Of a stretch of DNA of 64,000 nucleotides, positions 10,736 through 25,871 are shown piece after piece. Location: contig CAXKVF010000073.1 in assembly GCA_964057225.1 (NCBI GenBank), positions 1,302,001-1,366,000 on the forward strand. The letters are read 5' to 3'. The DNA comes from Auanema rhodensis. Its lineage: Eukaryota > Nematoda > Chromadorea > Rhabditida > Rhabditidae. A program made the translations under genes and the position numbers. A model generated the notes under the pieces. The model was given only the letters and a program-made list of their open reading frames with translations, did no database searches and was not told where the DNA came from. Position 1 is the first letter of the stretch. Every line of letters starts with the position of its first letter.

Positions 10736-12495
10736 CAAAGTCATGGTTACCATGAACCAATATCAATAAAAATTTGTTTTTAGACTAATATGGACATGGG
10801 GAATCCAATTTTGAAAACCGCATCTCTTTATCTTTCACGTGAAGCGAGTTACATACCAAGTGCACATCACGTGTACATTTAATTAGCATAAATTAAAGTT
10901 CACGTAAATTTCAAAGTCATGGTTACCATGAACCAATGTCAATAAAAATTTGTTTTTAGACTAATATGGACATGGGGAATCTAATTTTGAAAACCGCATC
11001 TCTTTATCTTTCACGTGAAGCGAGTTACATACCAAGTGCACATCACGTGTACATTTAATTAGCATAAATTAAAGTTCACGTAAATTTCAAAGTCATGGTT
11101 ACCATGAACCAATATCAATAAAAATTTGTTTTTAGACTAATATGGACATGGGGAATCCAATTTTGAAAACCGCATTTCTTTATCTTTCACGTGAAGCGAG
11201 TTACATACCAAGTGCACATCACGTGTACATTTAATTAGCATAAATTAAAGTTCACGTAAATTTCAAAGTCATGGTTACCATGAAGCAATATCAATAAAAA
11301 TTTGTTTTTAGACTAATATGGACATGGGGAATCCAATTTTGAAAACCGCATTTCTTTATCTTTCACGTGAAGCGAGTTACATACCAAGTGCACATCACGT
11401 GTACATTTAATTAGCATAAATTAAAGTTCACGTAAATTTCAAAGTCATGGTTACCATGAAGCAATATCAATAAAAATTTGTTTTTAGACTAATATGGACA
11501 TGGGGAATCTAATTTTGAAAACCGCATCTCTTTATCTTTCACGTGAAGCGAGTTACATACCAAGTGCACATCACGTGTACATTTAATTAGCATAAATTAA
11601 AGTTCACGTAAATTTCAAAGTCATGGTTACCATGAACCAATATCAATAAAAATTTGTTTTTAGACTAATATGGACATGGGGAATCCAATTTTGAAAACCG
11701 CATCTCTTTATCTTTCACGTGAAGCGAGTTACATACCAAGTGCACATCACGTGTACATTTAATTAGCATAAATTAAAGTTCACGTAAATTTCAAAGTCAT
11801 GGTTACCATGAACCAATGTCAATAAAAATTTGTTTTTAGACTAATATGGACATGGGGAATCTAATTTTGAAAACCGCATCTCTTTATCTTTCACGTGAAG
11901 CGAGTTACATACCAAGTGCACATCACGTGTACATTTAATTAGCATAAATTAAAGTTCACGTAAATTTCAAAGTCATGGTTACCATGAACCAATATCAATA
12001 AAAATTTGTTTTTAGACTAATATGGACATGGGGAATCCAATTTTGAAAACCGCATTTCTTTATCTTTCACGTGAAGCGAGTTACATACCAAGTGCACATC
12101 ACGTGTACATTTAATTAGCATAAATTAAAGTTCACGTAAATTTCAAAGTCATGGTTACCATGAAGCAATATCAATAAAAATTTGTTTTTAGACTAATATG
12201 GACATGGGGAATCCAATTTTGAAAACCGCATTTCTTTATCTTTCACGTGAAGCGAGTTACATACCAAGTGCACATCACGTGTACATTTAATTAGCATAAA
12301 TTAAAGTTCACGTAAATTTCAAAGTCATGGTTACCATGAAGCAATATCAATAAAAATTTGTTTTTAGACTAATATGGACATGGGGAATCTAATTTTGAAA
12401 ACCGCATCTCTTTATCTTTCACGTGAAGCGAGTTACATACCAAGTGCACATCACGTGTACATTTAATTAGCATTAATTAAAGTTCACGTAAATTT
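10736..12495. repeat. Five-monomer HOR (880 bp), two copies
   Basis: Copies at 10736-11615 and 11616-12495 share the order: aatccaa; aatgtc; aatccaa plus gcatttc; g22 with aatccaa plus gcatttc; g22. They differ at least in the last monomer, which has t155 in the second copy (12320) and not in the first (11440). The first three monomers also match 8625-9152, so this unit looks like an amplified derivative of that block. Confidence 0.9.
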
Positions 12496-15135
12496 CAAAG
12501 TCATGGTTACCATGAACCAATATCAATAAAAATTTGTTTTTAGACTAATATGGACATGGGGAATCTAATTTTGAAAACCGCATCTCTTTATCTTTCACGT
12601 GAAGCGAGTTACATACCAAGTGCACATCACGTGTACATTTAATTAGCATAAATTAAAGTTCACGTAAATTTCAAAGTCATGGTTACCATGAAGCAATATC
12701 AATAAAAATTTGTTTTTAGACTAATATGGACATGGGGAATCTAATTTTGAAAACCGCATCTCTTTATCTTTCACGTGAAGCGAGTTACATACCAAGTGCA
12801 CATCACGTGTACATTTAATTAGCATAAATTAAAGTTCACGTAAATTTCAAAGTCATGGTTACCATGAACTAATATCAATAAAAATTTGTTTTTAGACTAA
12901 TATGGACATGGGGAATCTAATTTTGAAAACCGCATCTCTTTATCTTTCACGTGAAGCGAGTTACATACCAAGTGCACATCACGTGTACATTTAATTAGCA
13001 TAAATTAAAGTTCACGTAAATTTCAAAGTCATGGTTACCATGAACCAATATCAATAAAAATTTGTTTTTAGACTAATATGGACATGGGGAATCTAATTTT
13101 GAAAACCGCATCTCTTTATCTTTCACGTGAAGCGAGTTACATACCAAGTGCACATCACGTGTACATTTAATTAGCATAAATTAAAGTTCACGGAAATTTC
13201 AAAGTCATGGTTACCATGAAGCAATATCAATAAAAATTTGTTTTTAGACTAATATGGACATGGGGAATCTAATTTTGAAAACCGCATCTCTTTATCTTTC
13301 ACGTGAAGCGAGTTACATACCAAGTGCACATCACGTGTACATTTAATTAGCATAAATTAAAGTTCACGTAAATTTCAAAGTCATGGTTACCATGAACCAA
13401 TATCAATAAAAATTTGTTTTTAGACTAATATGGACATGGGGAATCTAATTTTGAAAACCGCATCTCTTTATCTTTCACGTGAAGCGAGTTACATACCAAG
13501 TGCACATCACGTGTACATTTAATTAGCATAAATTAAAGTTCACGTAAATTTCAAAGTCATGGTTACCATGAACCAATATCAATAAAAATTTGTTTTTAGA
13601 CTAATATGGACATGGGGAATCCAATTTTGAAAACCGCATTTCTTTATCTTTCACGTGAAGCGAGTTACATACCAAGTGCACATCACGTGTACATTTAATT
13701 AGCATAAATTAAAGTTCACGTAAATTTCAAAGTCATGGTTACCATGAAGCAATATCAATAAAAATTTGTTTTTAGACTAATATGGACATGGGGAATCTAA
13801 TTTTGAAAACCGCATCTCTTTATCTTTCACGTGAAGCGAGTTACATACCAAGTGCACATCACGTGTACATTTAATTAGCATTAATTAAAGTTCACGTAAA
13901 TTTCAAAGTCATGGTTACCATGAACCAATATCAATAAAAATTTGTTTTTAGACTAATATGGACATGGGGAATCTAATTTTGAAAACCGCATCTCTTTATC
14001 TTTCACGTGAAGCGAGTTACATACCAAGTGCACATCACGTGTACATTTAATTAGCATAAATTAAAGTTCACGTAAATTTCAAAGTCATGGTTACCATGAA
14101 GCAATATCAATAAAAATTTGTTTTTAGACTAATATGGACATGGGGAATCTAATTTTGAAAACCGCATCTCTTTATCTTTCACGTGAAGCGAGTTACATAC
14201 CAAGTGCACATCACGTGTACATTTAATTAGCATTAATTAAAGTTCACGTAAATTTCAAAGTCATGGTTACCATGAACCAATATCAATAAAAATTTGTTTT
14301 TAGACTAATATGGACATGGGGAATCCAATTTTGAAAACCGCATCTCTTTATCTTTCACGTGAAGCGAGTTACATACCAAGTGCACATCACGTGTACATTT
14401 AATTAGCATAAATTAAAGTTCACGTAAATTTCAAAGTCATGGTTACCATGAACTAATATCAATAAAAATTTGTTTTTAGACTAATATGGACATGGGGAAT
14501 CTAATTTTGAAAACCGCATCTCTTTATCTTTCACGTGAAGCGAGTTACATACCAAGTGCACATCACGTGTACATTTAATTAGCATAAATTAAAGTTCACG
14601 TAAATTTCAAAGTCATGGTTACCATGAACTAATATCAATAAAAATTTGTTTTTAGACTAATATGGACATGGGGAATCAAATTTTGAAAACCGCATCTCTT
14701 TATCTTTCACGTGAAGCGAGTTACATACCAAGTGCACATCACGTTTACATTTAATTAGCATAAATTAAAGTTCACGTAAATTTCAAAGTCATGGTTACCA
14801 TGAACCAATATCAATAAAAATTTGTTTTTAGACTAATATGGACATGGGGAATCTAATTTTGAAAACCGCATCTCTTTATCTTTCACGTGAAGCGAGTTAC
14901 ATACCAAGTGCACATCACGTGTACATTTAATTAGCATAAATTAAAGTTCACGTAAATTTCAAAGTCATGGTTACCATGAACTAATATCAATAAAAATTTG
15001 TTTTTAGACTAATATGGACATGGGGAATCTAATTTTGAAAACCGCATCTCTTTATCTTTCACGTGAAGCGAGTTACATACCAAGTGCACATCACGTGTAC
15101 ATTTAATTAGCATAAATTAAAGTTCACGTAAATTT
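12496..15135. repeat. Mosaic of blocks also seen upstream
   Basis: 12848-14255 repeats the order of 2817-4224. The following monomers 14432-15135 (t23; t23 with aatcaaa and cacgttta; consensus; t23) repeat 6513-7216, with 14608 lying 7919 bp from 6689 (45 monomers less one base). The next monomers, from 14960 onward (t23; t23 with catgtg and t155; consensus; t23; consensus), repeat 9153 onward. The change of source offset within a few monomers suggests conversion or repeated unequal exchange rather than one simple duplication. Confidence 0.75.
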
Positions 15136-18100
15136 CAAAGTCATGGTTACCATGAACTAATATCAATAAAAATTTGTTTTTAGACTAATATGGACATGGG
15201 GAATCTAATTTTGAAAACCGCATCTCTTTATCTTTCATGTGAAGCGAGTTACATACCAAGTGCACATCACGTGTACATTTAATTAGCATTAATTAAAGTT
15301 CACGTAAATTTCAAAGTCATGGTTACCATGAACCAATATCAATAAAAATTTGTTTTTAGACTAATATGGACATGGGGAATCTAATTTTGAAAACCGCATC
15401 TCTTTATCTTTCACGTGAAGCGAGTTACATACCAAGTGCACATCACGTGTACATTTAATTAGCATAAATTAAAGTTCACGTAAATTTCAAAGTCATGGTT
15501 ACCATGAACTAATATCAATAAAAATTTGTTTTTAGACTAATATGGACATGGGGAATCTAATTTTGAAAACCGCATCTCTTTATCTTTCACGTGAAGCGAG
15601 TTACATACCAAGTGCACATCACGTGTACATTTAATTAGCATAAATTAAAGTTCACGTAAATTTCAAAGTCATGGTTACCATGAACCAATATCAATAAAAA
15701 TTTGTTTTTAGACTAATATGGACATGGGGAATCTAATTTTGAAAACCGCATCTCTTTATCTTTCACGTGAAGCGAGTTACATACCAAGTGCACATCACGT
15801 GTACATTTAATTAGCATAAATTAAAGTTCACGTAAATTTCAAAGTCATGGTTACCATGAACCAATATCAATAAAAATTTGTTTTTAGACTAATATGGACA
15901 TGGGGAATCTAATTTTGAAAACCGCATCTCTTTATCTTTCACGTGAAGCGAGTTACATACCAAGTGCACATCACGTGTACATTTAATTAGCATAAATTAA
16001 AGTTCACGTAAATTTCAAAGTCATGGTTACCATGAACCAATATCGATAAAAATTTGTTTTTAGACTAATATGGACATGGGGAATCTAATTTCGAAAACCG
16101 CATCTCTTTATCTTTCACGTGAAGCGAGTTACATACCAAGTGCACATCACGTGTACATTTAATTAGCATAAATTAAAGTTCACGTAAATTTCAAAGTCAT
16201 GGTTACCATGAACCAATATCGATAAAAATTTGTTTTTAGACTAATATGGACATGGGGAATCTAATTTCAAAAACCGCATCTCTTTATCTTTCACGTGAAG
16301 CGAGTTACATACCAAGTGCACATCACGTGTACATTTAATTAGCATAAATTAAAGTTCACGTAAATTTCAAAGTCATGGTTACCATGCACCAATATCAATA
16401 AAAATTTGTTTTTAGACTAATATGGACATGGGGAATCTAATTTTGAAAACCGCATCTCTTTATCTTTCACGTGAAGCGAGTTACATACCAAGTGCACATC
16501 ACGTGTACATTTAATTAGCATAAATTAAAGTTCACGTAAATTTCAAAGTCATGGTTACCATGAACCAATATTAATAAAAATTTGTTTTTAGACTAATATA
16601 GACATGGGGAATCTAATTTTGAAAACCGCATCTCTTTATCTTTCACGTGAAGCGAGTTACATACCAAGTGCACATCACGTGTACATTTAATTAGCATAAA
16701 TTAAAGTTCACGTAAATTTCAAAGTCATGGTTACCATGAAGCAATATCAATAAAAATTTGTTTTTAGACTAATATGGACATGGGGAATCTAATTTTGAAA
16801 ACCGCATCTCTTTATCTTTCACGTGAAGCGAGTTACATACCAAGTGCACATCACGTGTACATTTAATTAGCATTAATTAAAGTTCACGTAAATTTCAAAG
16901 TCATGGTTACCATGAACCAATATCAATAAAAATTTGTTTTTAGACTAATATGGACATGGGGAATCTAATTTTGAAAACCGCATCTCTTTATCTTTCACGT
17001 GAAGCGAGTTACATACCAAGTGCACATCACGTGTACATTTAATTAGCATAAATTAAAGTTCACGTAAATTTCAAAGTCATGGTTACCATGAACTAATATC
17101 AATAAAAATTTGTTTTTAGACTAATATGGACATGGGGAATCTAATTTTGAAAACCGCATCTCTTTATCTTTCACGTGAAGCGAGTTACATACCAAGTGCA
17201 CATCACGTGTACATTTAATTAGCATAAATTAAAGTTCACGTAAATTTCAAAGTCATGGTTACCATGAACTAATATCAATAAAAATTTGTTTTTAGACTAA
17301 TATGGACATGGGGAATCTAATTTTGAAAACCGCATCTCTTTATCTTTCATGTGAAGCGAGTTACATACCAAGTGCACATCACGTGTACATTTAATTAGCA
17401 TTAATTAAAGTTCACGTAAATTTCAAAGTCATGGTTACCATGAACCAATATCAATAAAAATTTGTTTTTAGACTAATATGGACATGGGGAATCTAATTTT
17501 GAAAACCGCATCTCTTTATCTTTCACGTGAAGCGAGTTACATACCAAGTGCACATCACGTGTACATTTAATTAGCATAAATTAAAGTTCACGTAAATTTC
17601 AAAGTCATGGTTACCATGAACTAATATCAATAAAAATTTGTTTTTAGACTAATATGGACATGGGGAATCTAATTTTGAAAACCGCATCTCTTTATCTTTC
17701 ACGTGAAGCGAGTTACATACCAAGTGCACATCACGTGTACATTTAATTAGCATAAATTAAAGTTCACGTAAATTTCAAAGTCATGGTTACCATGAACCAA
17801 TATCAATAAAAATTTGTTTTTAGACTAATATGGACATGGGGAATCTAATTTTGAAAACCGCATCTCTTTATCTTTCACGTGAAGCGAGTTACATACCAAG
17901 TGCACATCACGTGTACATTTAATTAGCATAAATTAAAGTTCACGTAAATTTCAAAGTCATGGTTACCATGAACCAATATCAATAAAAATTTGTTTTTAGA
18001 CTAATATGGACATGGGGAATCTAATTTTGAAAACCGCATCTCTTTATCTTTCACGTGAAGCGAGTTACATACCAAGTGCACATCACGTGTACATTTAATT

Positions 18101-19535
18101 AGCATAAATTAAAGTTCACGTAAATTTCAAAGTCATGGTTACCATGAACCAATATCGATAAAAATTTGTTTTTAGACTAATATGGACATGGGGAATCTAA
18201 TTTCGAAAACCGCATCTCTTTATCTTTCACGTGAAGCGAGTTACATACCAAGTGCACATCACGTGTACATTTAATTAGCATAAATTAAAGTTCACGTAAA
18301 TTTCAAAGTCATGGTTACCATGAACCAATATCGATAAAAATTTGTTTTTAGACTAATATGGACATGGGGAATCTAATTTCAAAAACCGCATCTCTTTATC
18401 TTTCACGTGAAGCGAGTTACATACCAAGTGCACATCACGTGTACATTTAATTAGCATAAATTAAAGTTCACGTAAATTTCAAAGTCATGGTTACCATGCA
18501 CCAATATCAATAAAAATTTGTTTTTAGACTAATATGGACATGGGGAATCTAATTTTGAAAACCGCATCTCTTTATCTTTCACGTGAAGCGAGTTACATAC
18601 CAAGTGCACATCACGTGTACATTTAATTAGCATAAATTAAAGTTCACGTAAATTTCAAAGTCATGGTTACCATGAACCAATATCAATAAAAATTTGTTTT
18701 TAGACTAATATGGACATGGGGAATCTAATTTTGAAAACCGCATCTCTTCATCTTTCACGTGAAGCGAGTTACATACCAAGTGCACATCACGTGTACATTT
18801 AATTAGCATAAATTAAAGTTCACGTAAATTTCAAAGTCATGGTTACCATGAACCAATATTAATAAAAATTTGTTTTTAGACTAATATAGACATGGGGAAT
18901 CTAATTTTGAAAACCGCATCTCTTTATCTTTCACGTGAAGCGAGTTACATACCAAGTGCACATCACGTGTACATTTAATTAGCATAAATTAAAGTTCACG
19001 TAAATTTCAAAGTCATGGTTACCATGAAGCAATATCAATAAAAATTTGTTTTTAGACTAATATGGACATGGGGAATCTAATTTTGAAAACCGCATCTCTT
19101 TATCTTTCACGTGAAGCGAGTTACATACCAAGTGCACATCACGTGTACATTTAATTAGCATTAATTAAAGTTCACGTAAATTTCAAAGTCATGGTTACCA
19201 TGAACCAATATCAATAAAAATTTGTTTTTAGACTAATATGGACATGGGGAATCTAATTTTGAAAACCGCATCTCTTTATCTTTCACGTGAAGCGAGTTAC
19301 ATACCAAGTGCACATCACGTGTACATTTAATTAGCATAAATTAAAGTTCACGTAAATTTCAAAGTCATGGTTACCATGAACTAATATCAATAAAAATTTG
19401 TTTTTAGACTAATATGGACATGGGGAATCTAATTTTGAAAACCGCATCTCTTTATCTTTCACGTGAAGCGAGTTACATACCAAGTGCACATCACGTGTAC
19501 ATTTAATTAGCATAAATTAAAGTTCACGTAAATTT
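15136..19535. repeat. 12-monomer HOR (2112 bp) and a 13-monomer derivative
   Basis: Copy 1 is 15136-17247 and copy 2 is 17248-19535. Shared order: t23 with catgtg and t155; consensus; t23; consensus; consensus; cgat with tttcgaaa; cgat with tttcaaaa; c20; attaat with atagac; g22/t155; consensus; t23. Copy 2 has one extra monomer at 18656 (consensus with cttcat) before the attaat monomer. Diagnostic sites before that point lie exactly 2112 bp apart, and after it 2288 bp apart. The copies agree at every other diagnostic site checked. Confidence 0.88.
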
Positions 19536-21647
19536 CAAAGTCATGGTTACCATGAACCAATATTAATAAAAATTTGTTTTTAGACTAATATAGACATGGG
19601 GAATCTAATTTTGAAAACCGCATCTTTTTATCTTTCACGTGAAGCGAGTTACATACCAAGTGCACATCACGTGTACATTTAATTAGCATAAATTAAAGTT
19701 CACGTAAATTTCAAAGTCATGGTTACCATGCACCAATATCAATAAAAATTTGTTTTTAGACTAATATGGACATGGGGAATCTAATTTTGAAAACCGCATC
19801 TCTTTATCTTTCACGTGGAGCGAGTTACATACCAAGTGCACATCACGTGTACATTTAATTAGCATAAATTAAAGTTCACGTAAATTTCAAAGTCATGGTT
19901 ACCATGAAGCAATATCAATAAAAATTTGTTTTTAGACTAATATGGACATGGGGAATCTAATTTTGAAAACCGCATCTCTTTATCTTTCACGTGAAGCGAG
20001 TTACATACCAAGTGCACATCACGTGTACATTTAATTAGCATTAATTAAAGTTCACGTAAATTTCAAAGTCATGGTTACCATGAACCAATATCAATAAAAA
20101 TTTGTTTTTAGACTAATATGGACATGGGGAATCTAATTTTGAAAACCGCATCTCTTTATCTTTCACGTGAAGCGAGTTACATACCAAGTGCACATCACGT
20201 GTACATTTAATTAGCATAAATTAAAGTTCACGTAAATTTCAAAGTCATGGTTACCATGTACTAATATCAATAAAAATTTGTTTTTAGACTAATATGGACA
20301 TGGGGAATCTAATTTTGAAAACCGCATCTCTTTATCTTTCACGTGAAGCGAGTTACATACCAAGTGCACATCACGTGTACATTTAATTAGCATAAATTAA
20401 AGTTCACGTAAATTTCAAAGTCATGGTTACCATGAACCAATATCAATAAAAATTTGTTTTTAGACTAATATGGACATGGGGAATCTAATTTTGAAAACCG
20501 CATCTCTTTATCTTTCACGTGAAGCGAGTTACATACCAAGTGCACATCACGTGTACATTTAATTAGCATAAATTAAAGTTCACGTAAATTTCAAAGTCAT
20601 GGTTACCATGAACCAATATCAATAAAAATTTGTTTTTAGACTAATATGGACATGGGGAATCTAATTTTGAAAACCGCATCTCTTTATCTTTCACGTGAAG
20701 CGAGTTACATACCAAGTGCACATCACGTGTACATTTAATTAGCATAAATTAAAGTTCACGTAAATTTCAAAGTCATGGTTACCATGAACCAATATCGATA
20801 AAAATTTGTTTTTAGACTAATATGGACATGGGGAATCTAATTTCGAAAACCGCATCTCTTTATCTTTCACGTGAAGCGAGTTACATACCAAGTGCACATC
20901 ACGTGTACATTTAATTAGCATAAATTAAAGTTCACGTAAATTTCAAAGTCATGGTTACCATGAACCAATATCAATAAAAATTTGTTTTTAGACTAATATG
21001 GACATGGGGAATCTAATTTTGAAAACCGCATCTCTTTATCTTTCACGTGAAGCGAGTTACATACCAAGTGCACATCACGTGTACATTTAATTAGCATAAA
21101 TTAAAGTTCACGTAAATTTCAAAGTCATGGTTACCATGAACCAATATCGATAAAAATTTGTTTTTAGACTAATATGGACATGGGGAATCTAATTTCGAAA
21201 ACCGCATCTCTTTATCTTTCACGTGAAGCGAGTTACATACCAAGTGCACATCACGTGTACATTTAATTAGCATAAATTAAAGTTCACGTAAATTTCAAAG
21301 TCATGGTTACCATGCACCAATATCAATAAAAATTTGTTTTTAGACTAATATGGACATGGGGAATCTAATTTTGAAAACCGCATCTCTTTATCTTTCACGT
21401 GAAGCGAGTTACATACCAAGTGCACATCACGTGTACATTTAATTAGCATAAATTAAAGTTCACGTAAATTTCAAAGTCATGGTTACCATGAACCAATATC
21501 AATAAAAATTTGTTTTTAGACTAATATGGACATGGGGAATCTAATTTTGAAAACCGCATCTCTTCATCTTTCACGTGAAGCGAGTTACATACCAAGTGCA
21601 CATCACGTGTACATTTAATTAGCATAAATTAAAGTTCACGTAAATTT
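19536..21647. repeat. Monomers of the 12-mer HOR family, with remote copy
   Basis: It opens with attaat/atagac carrying ctttttat (19536) and c20 with cacgtggag (19712). The block 19888-21823 (g22/t155; consensus; tact; consensus; consensus; cgat; consensus; cgat; c20; cttcat; attaat plus t155) is repeated at 25872-27807, 5984 bp or 34 monomers away. The rare tact state, at 20240 and 26224, is the clearest tie between the two. The first monomer differs: 25872 also carries caatgaaa. Confidence 0.8.
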
Positions 21648-24600
21648 CAAAGTCATGGTTACCATGAACCAATATTAATAAAAATTTGTTTTTAGACTAA
21701 TATAGACATGGGGAATCTAATTTTGAAAACCGCATCTCTTTATCTTTCACGTGAAGCGAGTTACATACCAAGTGCACATCACGTGTACATTTAATTAGCA
21801 TTAATTAAAGTTCACGTAAATTTCAAAGTCATGGTTACCATGAACCAATATCAATAAAAATTTGTTTTTAGACTAATATGGACATGGGGAATCTAATTTT
21901 GAAAACCGCATCTCTTTATCTTTCACGTGAAGCGAGTTACATACCAAGTGCACATCACGTGTACATTTAATTAGCATAAATTAAAGTTCACGTAAATTTC
22001 AAAGTCATGGTTACCATGAACCAATATCGATAAAAATTTGTTTTTAGACTAATATGGACATGGGGAATCTAATTTCAAAAACCGCATCTCTTTATCTTTC
22101 ACGTGAAGCGAGTTACATACCAAGTGCACATCACGTGTACATTTAATTAGCATAAATTAAAGTTCACGTAAATTTCAAAGTCATGGTTACCATGCACCAA
22201 TATCAATAAAAATTTGTTTTTAGACTAATATGGACATGGGGAATCTAATTTTGAAAACCGCATCTCTTTATCTTTCACGTGAAGCGAGTTACATACCAAG
22301 TGCACATCACGTGTACATTTAATTAGCATAAATTAAAGTTCACGTAAATTTCAAAGTCATGGTTACCATGAACCAATATCAATAAAAATTTGTTTTTAGA
22401 CTAATATGGACATGGGGAATCTAATTTTGAAAACCGCATCTCTTCATCTTTCACGTGAAGCGAGTTACATACCAAGTGCACATCACGTGTACATTTAATT
22501 AGCATAAATTAAAGTTCACGTAAATTTCAAAGTCATGGTTACCATGAACCAATATTAATAAAAATTTGTTTTTAGACTAATATAGACATGGGGAATCTAA
22601 TTTTGAAAACCGCATCTCTTTATCTTTCACGTGAAGCGAGTTACATACCAAGTGCACATCACGTGTACATTTAATTAGCATAAATTAAAGTTCACGTAAA
22701 TTTCAAAGTCATGGTTACCATGAAGCAATATCAATAAAAATTTGTTTTTAGACTAATATGGACATGGGGAATCTAATTTTGAAAACCGCATCTCTTTATC
22801 TTTCACGTGAAGCGAGTTACATACCAAGTGCACATCACGTGTACATTTAATTAGCATTAATTAAAGTTCACGTAAATTTCAAAGTCATGGTTACCATGAA
22901 CCAATATCAATAAAAATTTGTTTTTAGACTAATATAGACATGGGGAATCTAATTTTGAAAACCGCATCTCTTTATCTTTCACGTGAAGCGAGTTACATAC
23001 CAAGTGCACATCACGTGTACATTTAATTAGCATAAATTAAAGTTCACGTAAATTTCAAAGTCATGGTTACCATGAACTAATATCAATAAAAATTTGTTTT
23101 TAGACTAATATGGACATGGGGAATCTAATTTTGAAAACCGCATCTCTTTATCTTTCACGTGAAGCGAGTTACATACCAAGTGCACATCACGTGTACATTT
23201 AATTAGCATAAATTAAAGTTCACGTAAATTTCAAAGTCATGGTTACCATGAACCAATATTAATAAAAATTTGTTTTTAGACTAATATAGACATGGGGAAT
23301 CTAATTTTGAAAACCGCATCTTTTTATCTTTCACGTGAAGCGAGTTACATACCAAGTGCACATCACGTGTACATTTAATTAGCATAAATTAAAGTTCACG
23401 TAAATTTCAAAGTCATGGTTACCATGCACCAATATCAATAAAAATTTGTTTTTAGACTAATATGGACATGGGGAATCTAATTTTGAAAACCGCATCTCTT
23501 TATCTTTCACGTGGAGCGAGTTACATACCAAGTGCACATCACGTGTACATTTAATTAGCATAAATTAAAGTTCACGTAAATTTCAAAGTCATGGTTACCA
23601 TGAAGCAATATCAATAAAAATTTGTTTTTAGACTAATATGGACATGGGGAATCTAATTTTGAAAACCGCATCTCTTTATTTTTCACGTGAAGCGAGTTAC
23701 ATACCAAGTGCACATCACGTGTACATTTAATTAGCATTAATTAAAGTTCACGTAAATTTCAAAGTCATGGTTACCATGAACCAATATTAATAAAAATTTG
23801 TTTTTAGACTAATATAGACATGGGGAATCTAATTTTGAAAACCGCATCTCTTTATCTTTCACGTGAAGCGAGTTACATACCAAGTGCACATCACGTGTAC
23901 ATTTAATTAGCATTAATTAAAGTTCACGTAAATTTCAAAGTCATGGTTACCATGAACCAATATCAATAAAAATTTGTTTTTAGACTAATATGGACATGGG
24001 GAATCTAATTTTGAAAACCGCATCTCTTTATCTTTCACGTGAAGCGAGTTACATACCAAGTGCACATCACGTGTACATTTAATTAGCATAAATTAAAGTT
24101 CACGTAAATTTCAAAGTCATGGTTACCATGAACCAATATCGATAAAAATTTGTTTTTAGACTAATATGGACATGGGGAATCTAATTTCAAAAACCGCATC
24201 TCTTTATCTTTCACGTGAAGCGAGTTACATACCAAGTGCACATCACGTGTACATTTAATTAGCATAAATTAAAGTTCACGTAAATTTCAAAGTCATGGTT
24301 ACCATGCACCAATATCAATAAAAATTTGTTTTTAGACTAATATGGACATGGGGAATCTAATTTTGAAAACCGCATCTCTTTATCTTTCACGTGAAGCGAG
24401 TTACATACCAAGTGCACATCACGTGTACATTTAATTAGCATAAATTAAAGTTCACGTAAATTTCAAAGTCATGGTTACCATGAACCAATATCAATAAAAA
24501 TTTGTTTTTAGACTAATATGGACATGGGGAATCTAATTTTGAAAACCGCATCTCTTCATCTTTCACGTGAAGCGAGTTACATACCAAGTGCACATCACGT

Positions 24601-25871
24601 GTACATTTAATTAGCATAAATTAAAGTTCACGTAAATTTCAAAGTCATGGTTACCATGAACCAATATTAATAAAAATTTGTTTTTAGACTAATATAGACA
24701 TGGGGAATCTAATTTTGAAAACCGCATCTCTTTATCTTTCACGTGAAGCGAGTTACATACCAAGTGCACATCACGTGTACATTTAATTAGCATAAATTAA
24801 AGTTCACGTAAATTTCAAAGTCATGGTTACCATGAAGCAATATCAATAAAAATTTGTTTTTAGACTAATATGGACATGGGGAATCTAATTTTGAAAACCG
24901 CATCTCTTTATCTTTCACGTGAAGCGAGTTACATACCAAGTGCACATCACGTGTACATTTAATTAGCATTAATTAAAGTTCACGTAAATTTCAAAGTCAT
25001 GGTTACCATGAACCAATATCAATAAAAATTTGTTTTTAGACTAATATGGACATGGGGAATCTAATTTTGAAAACCGCATCTCTTTATCTTTCACGTGAAG
25101 CGAGTTACATACCAAGTGCACATCACGTGTACATTTAATTAGCATAAATTAAAGTTCACGTAAATTTCAAAGTCATGGTTACCATGAACTAATATCAATA
25201 AAAATTTGTTTTTAGACTAATATGGACATGGGGAATCTAATTTTGAAAACCGCATCTCTTTATCTTTCACGTGAAGCGAGTTACATACCAAGTGCACATC
25301 ACGTGTACATTTAATTAGCATAAATTAAAGTTCACGTAAATTTCAAAGTCATGGTTACCATGAACCAATATTAATAAAAATTTGTTTTTAGACTAATATA
25401 GACATGGGGAATCTAATTTTGAAAACCGCATCTTTTTATCTTTCACGTGAAGCGAGTTACATACCAAGTGCACATCACGTGTACATTTAATTAGCATAAA
25501 TTAAAGTTCACGTAAATTTCAAAGTCATGGTTACCATGCACCAATATCAATAAAAATTTGTTTTTAGACTAATATGGACATGGGGAATCTAATTTTGAAA
25601 ACCGCATCTCTTTATCTTTCACGTGGAGCGAGTTACATACCAAGTGCACATCACGTGTACATTTAATTAGCATAAATTAAAGTTCACGTAAATTTCAAAG
25701 TCATGGTTACCATGAAGCAATATCAATAAAAATTTGTTTTTAGACTAATATGGACATGGGGAATCTAATTTTGAAAACCGCATCTCTTTATTTTTCACGT
25801 GAAGCGAGTTACATACCAAGTGCACATCACGTGTACATTTAATTAGCATAAATTAAAGTTCACGTAAATTT
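21648..25871. repeat. 12-monomer HOR (2112 bp), two tandem copies
   Basis: Copies are 21648-23759 and 23760-25871. Shared order: attaat with t155; consensus; cgat with tttcaaaa; c20; cttcat; attaat; g22/t155; consensus; t23; attaat with ctttttat; c20 with cacgtggag; g22 with tttattttt. The ctttttat marks are exactly 2112 bp apart (23320 and 25432). Differences include atagac at 22880 against atggac at 24992, and t155 present at 23584 but absent at 25696. Confidence 0.88.
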
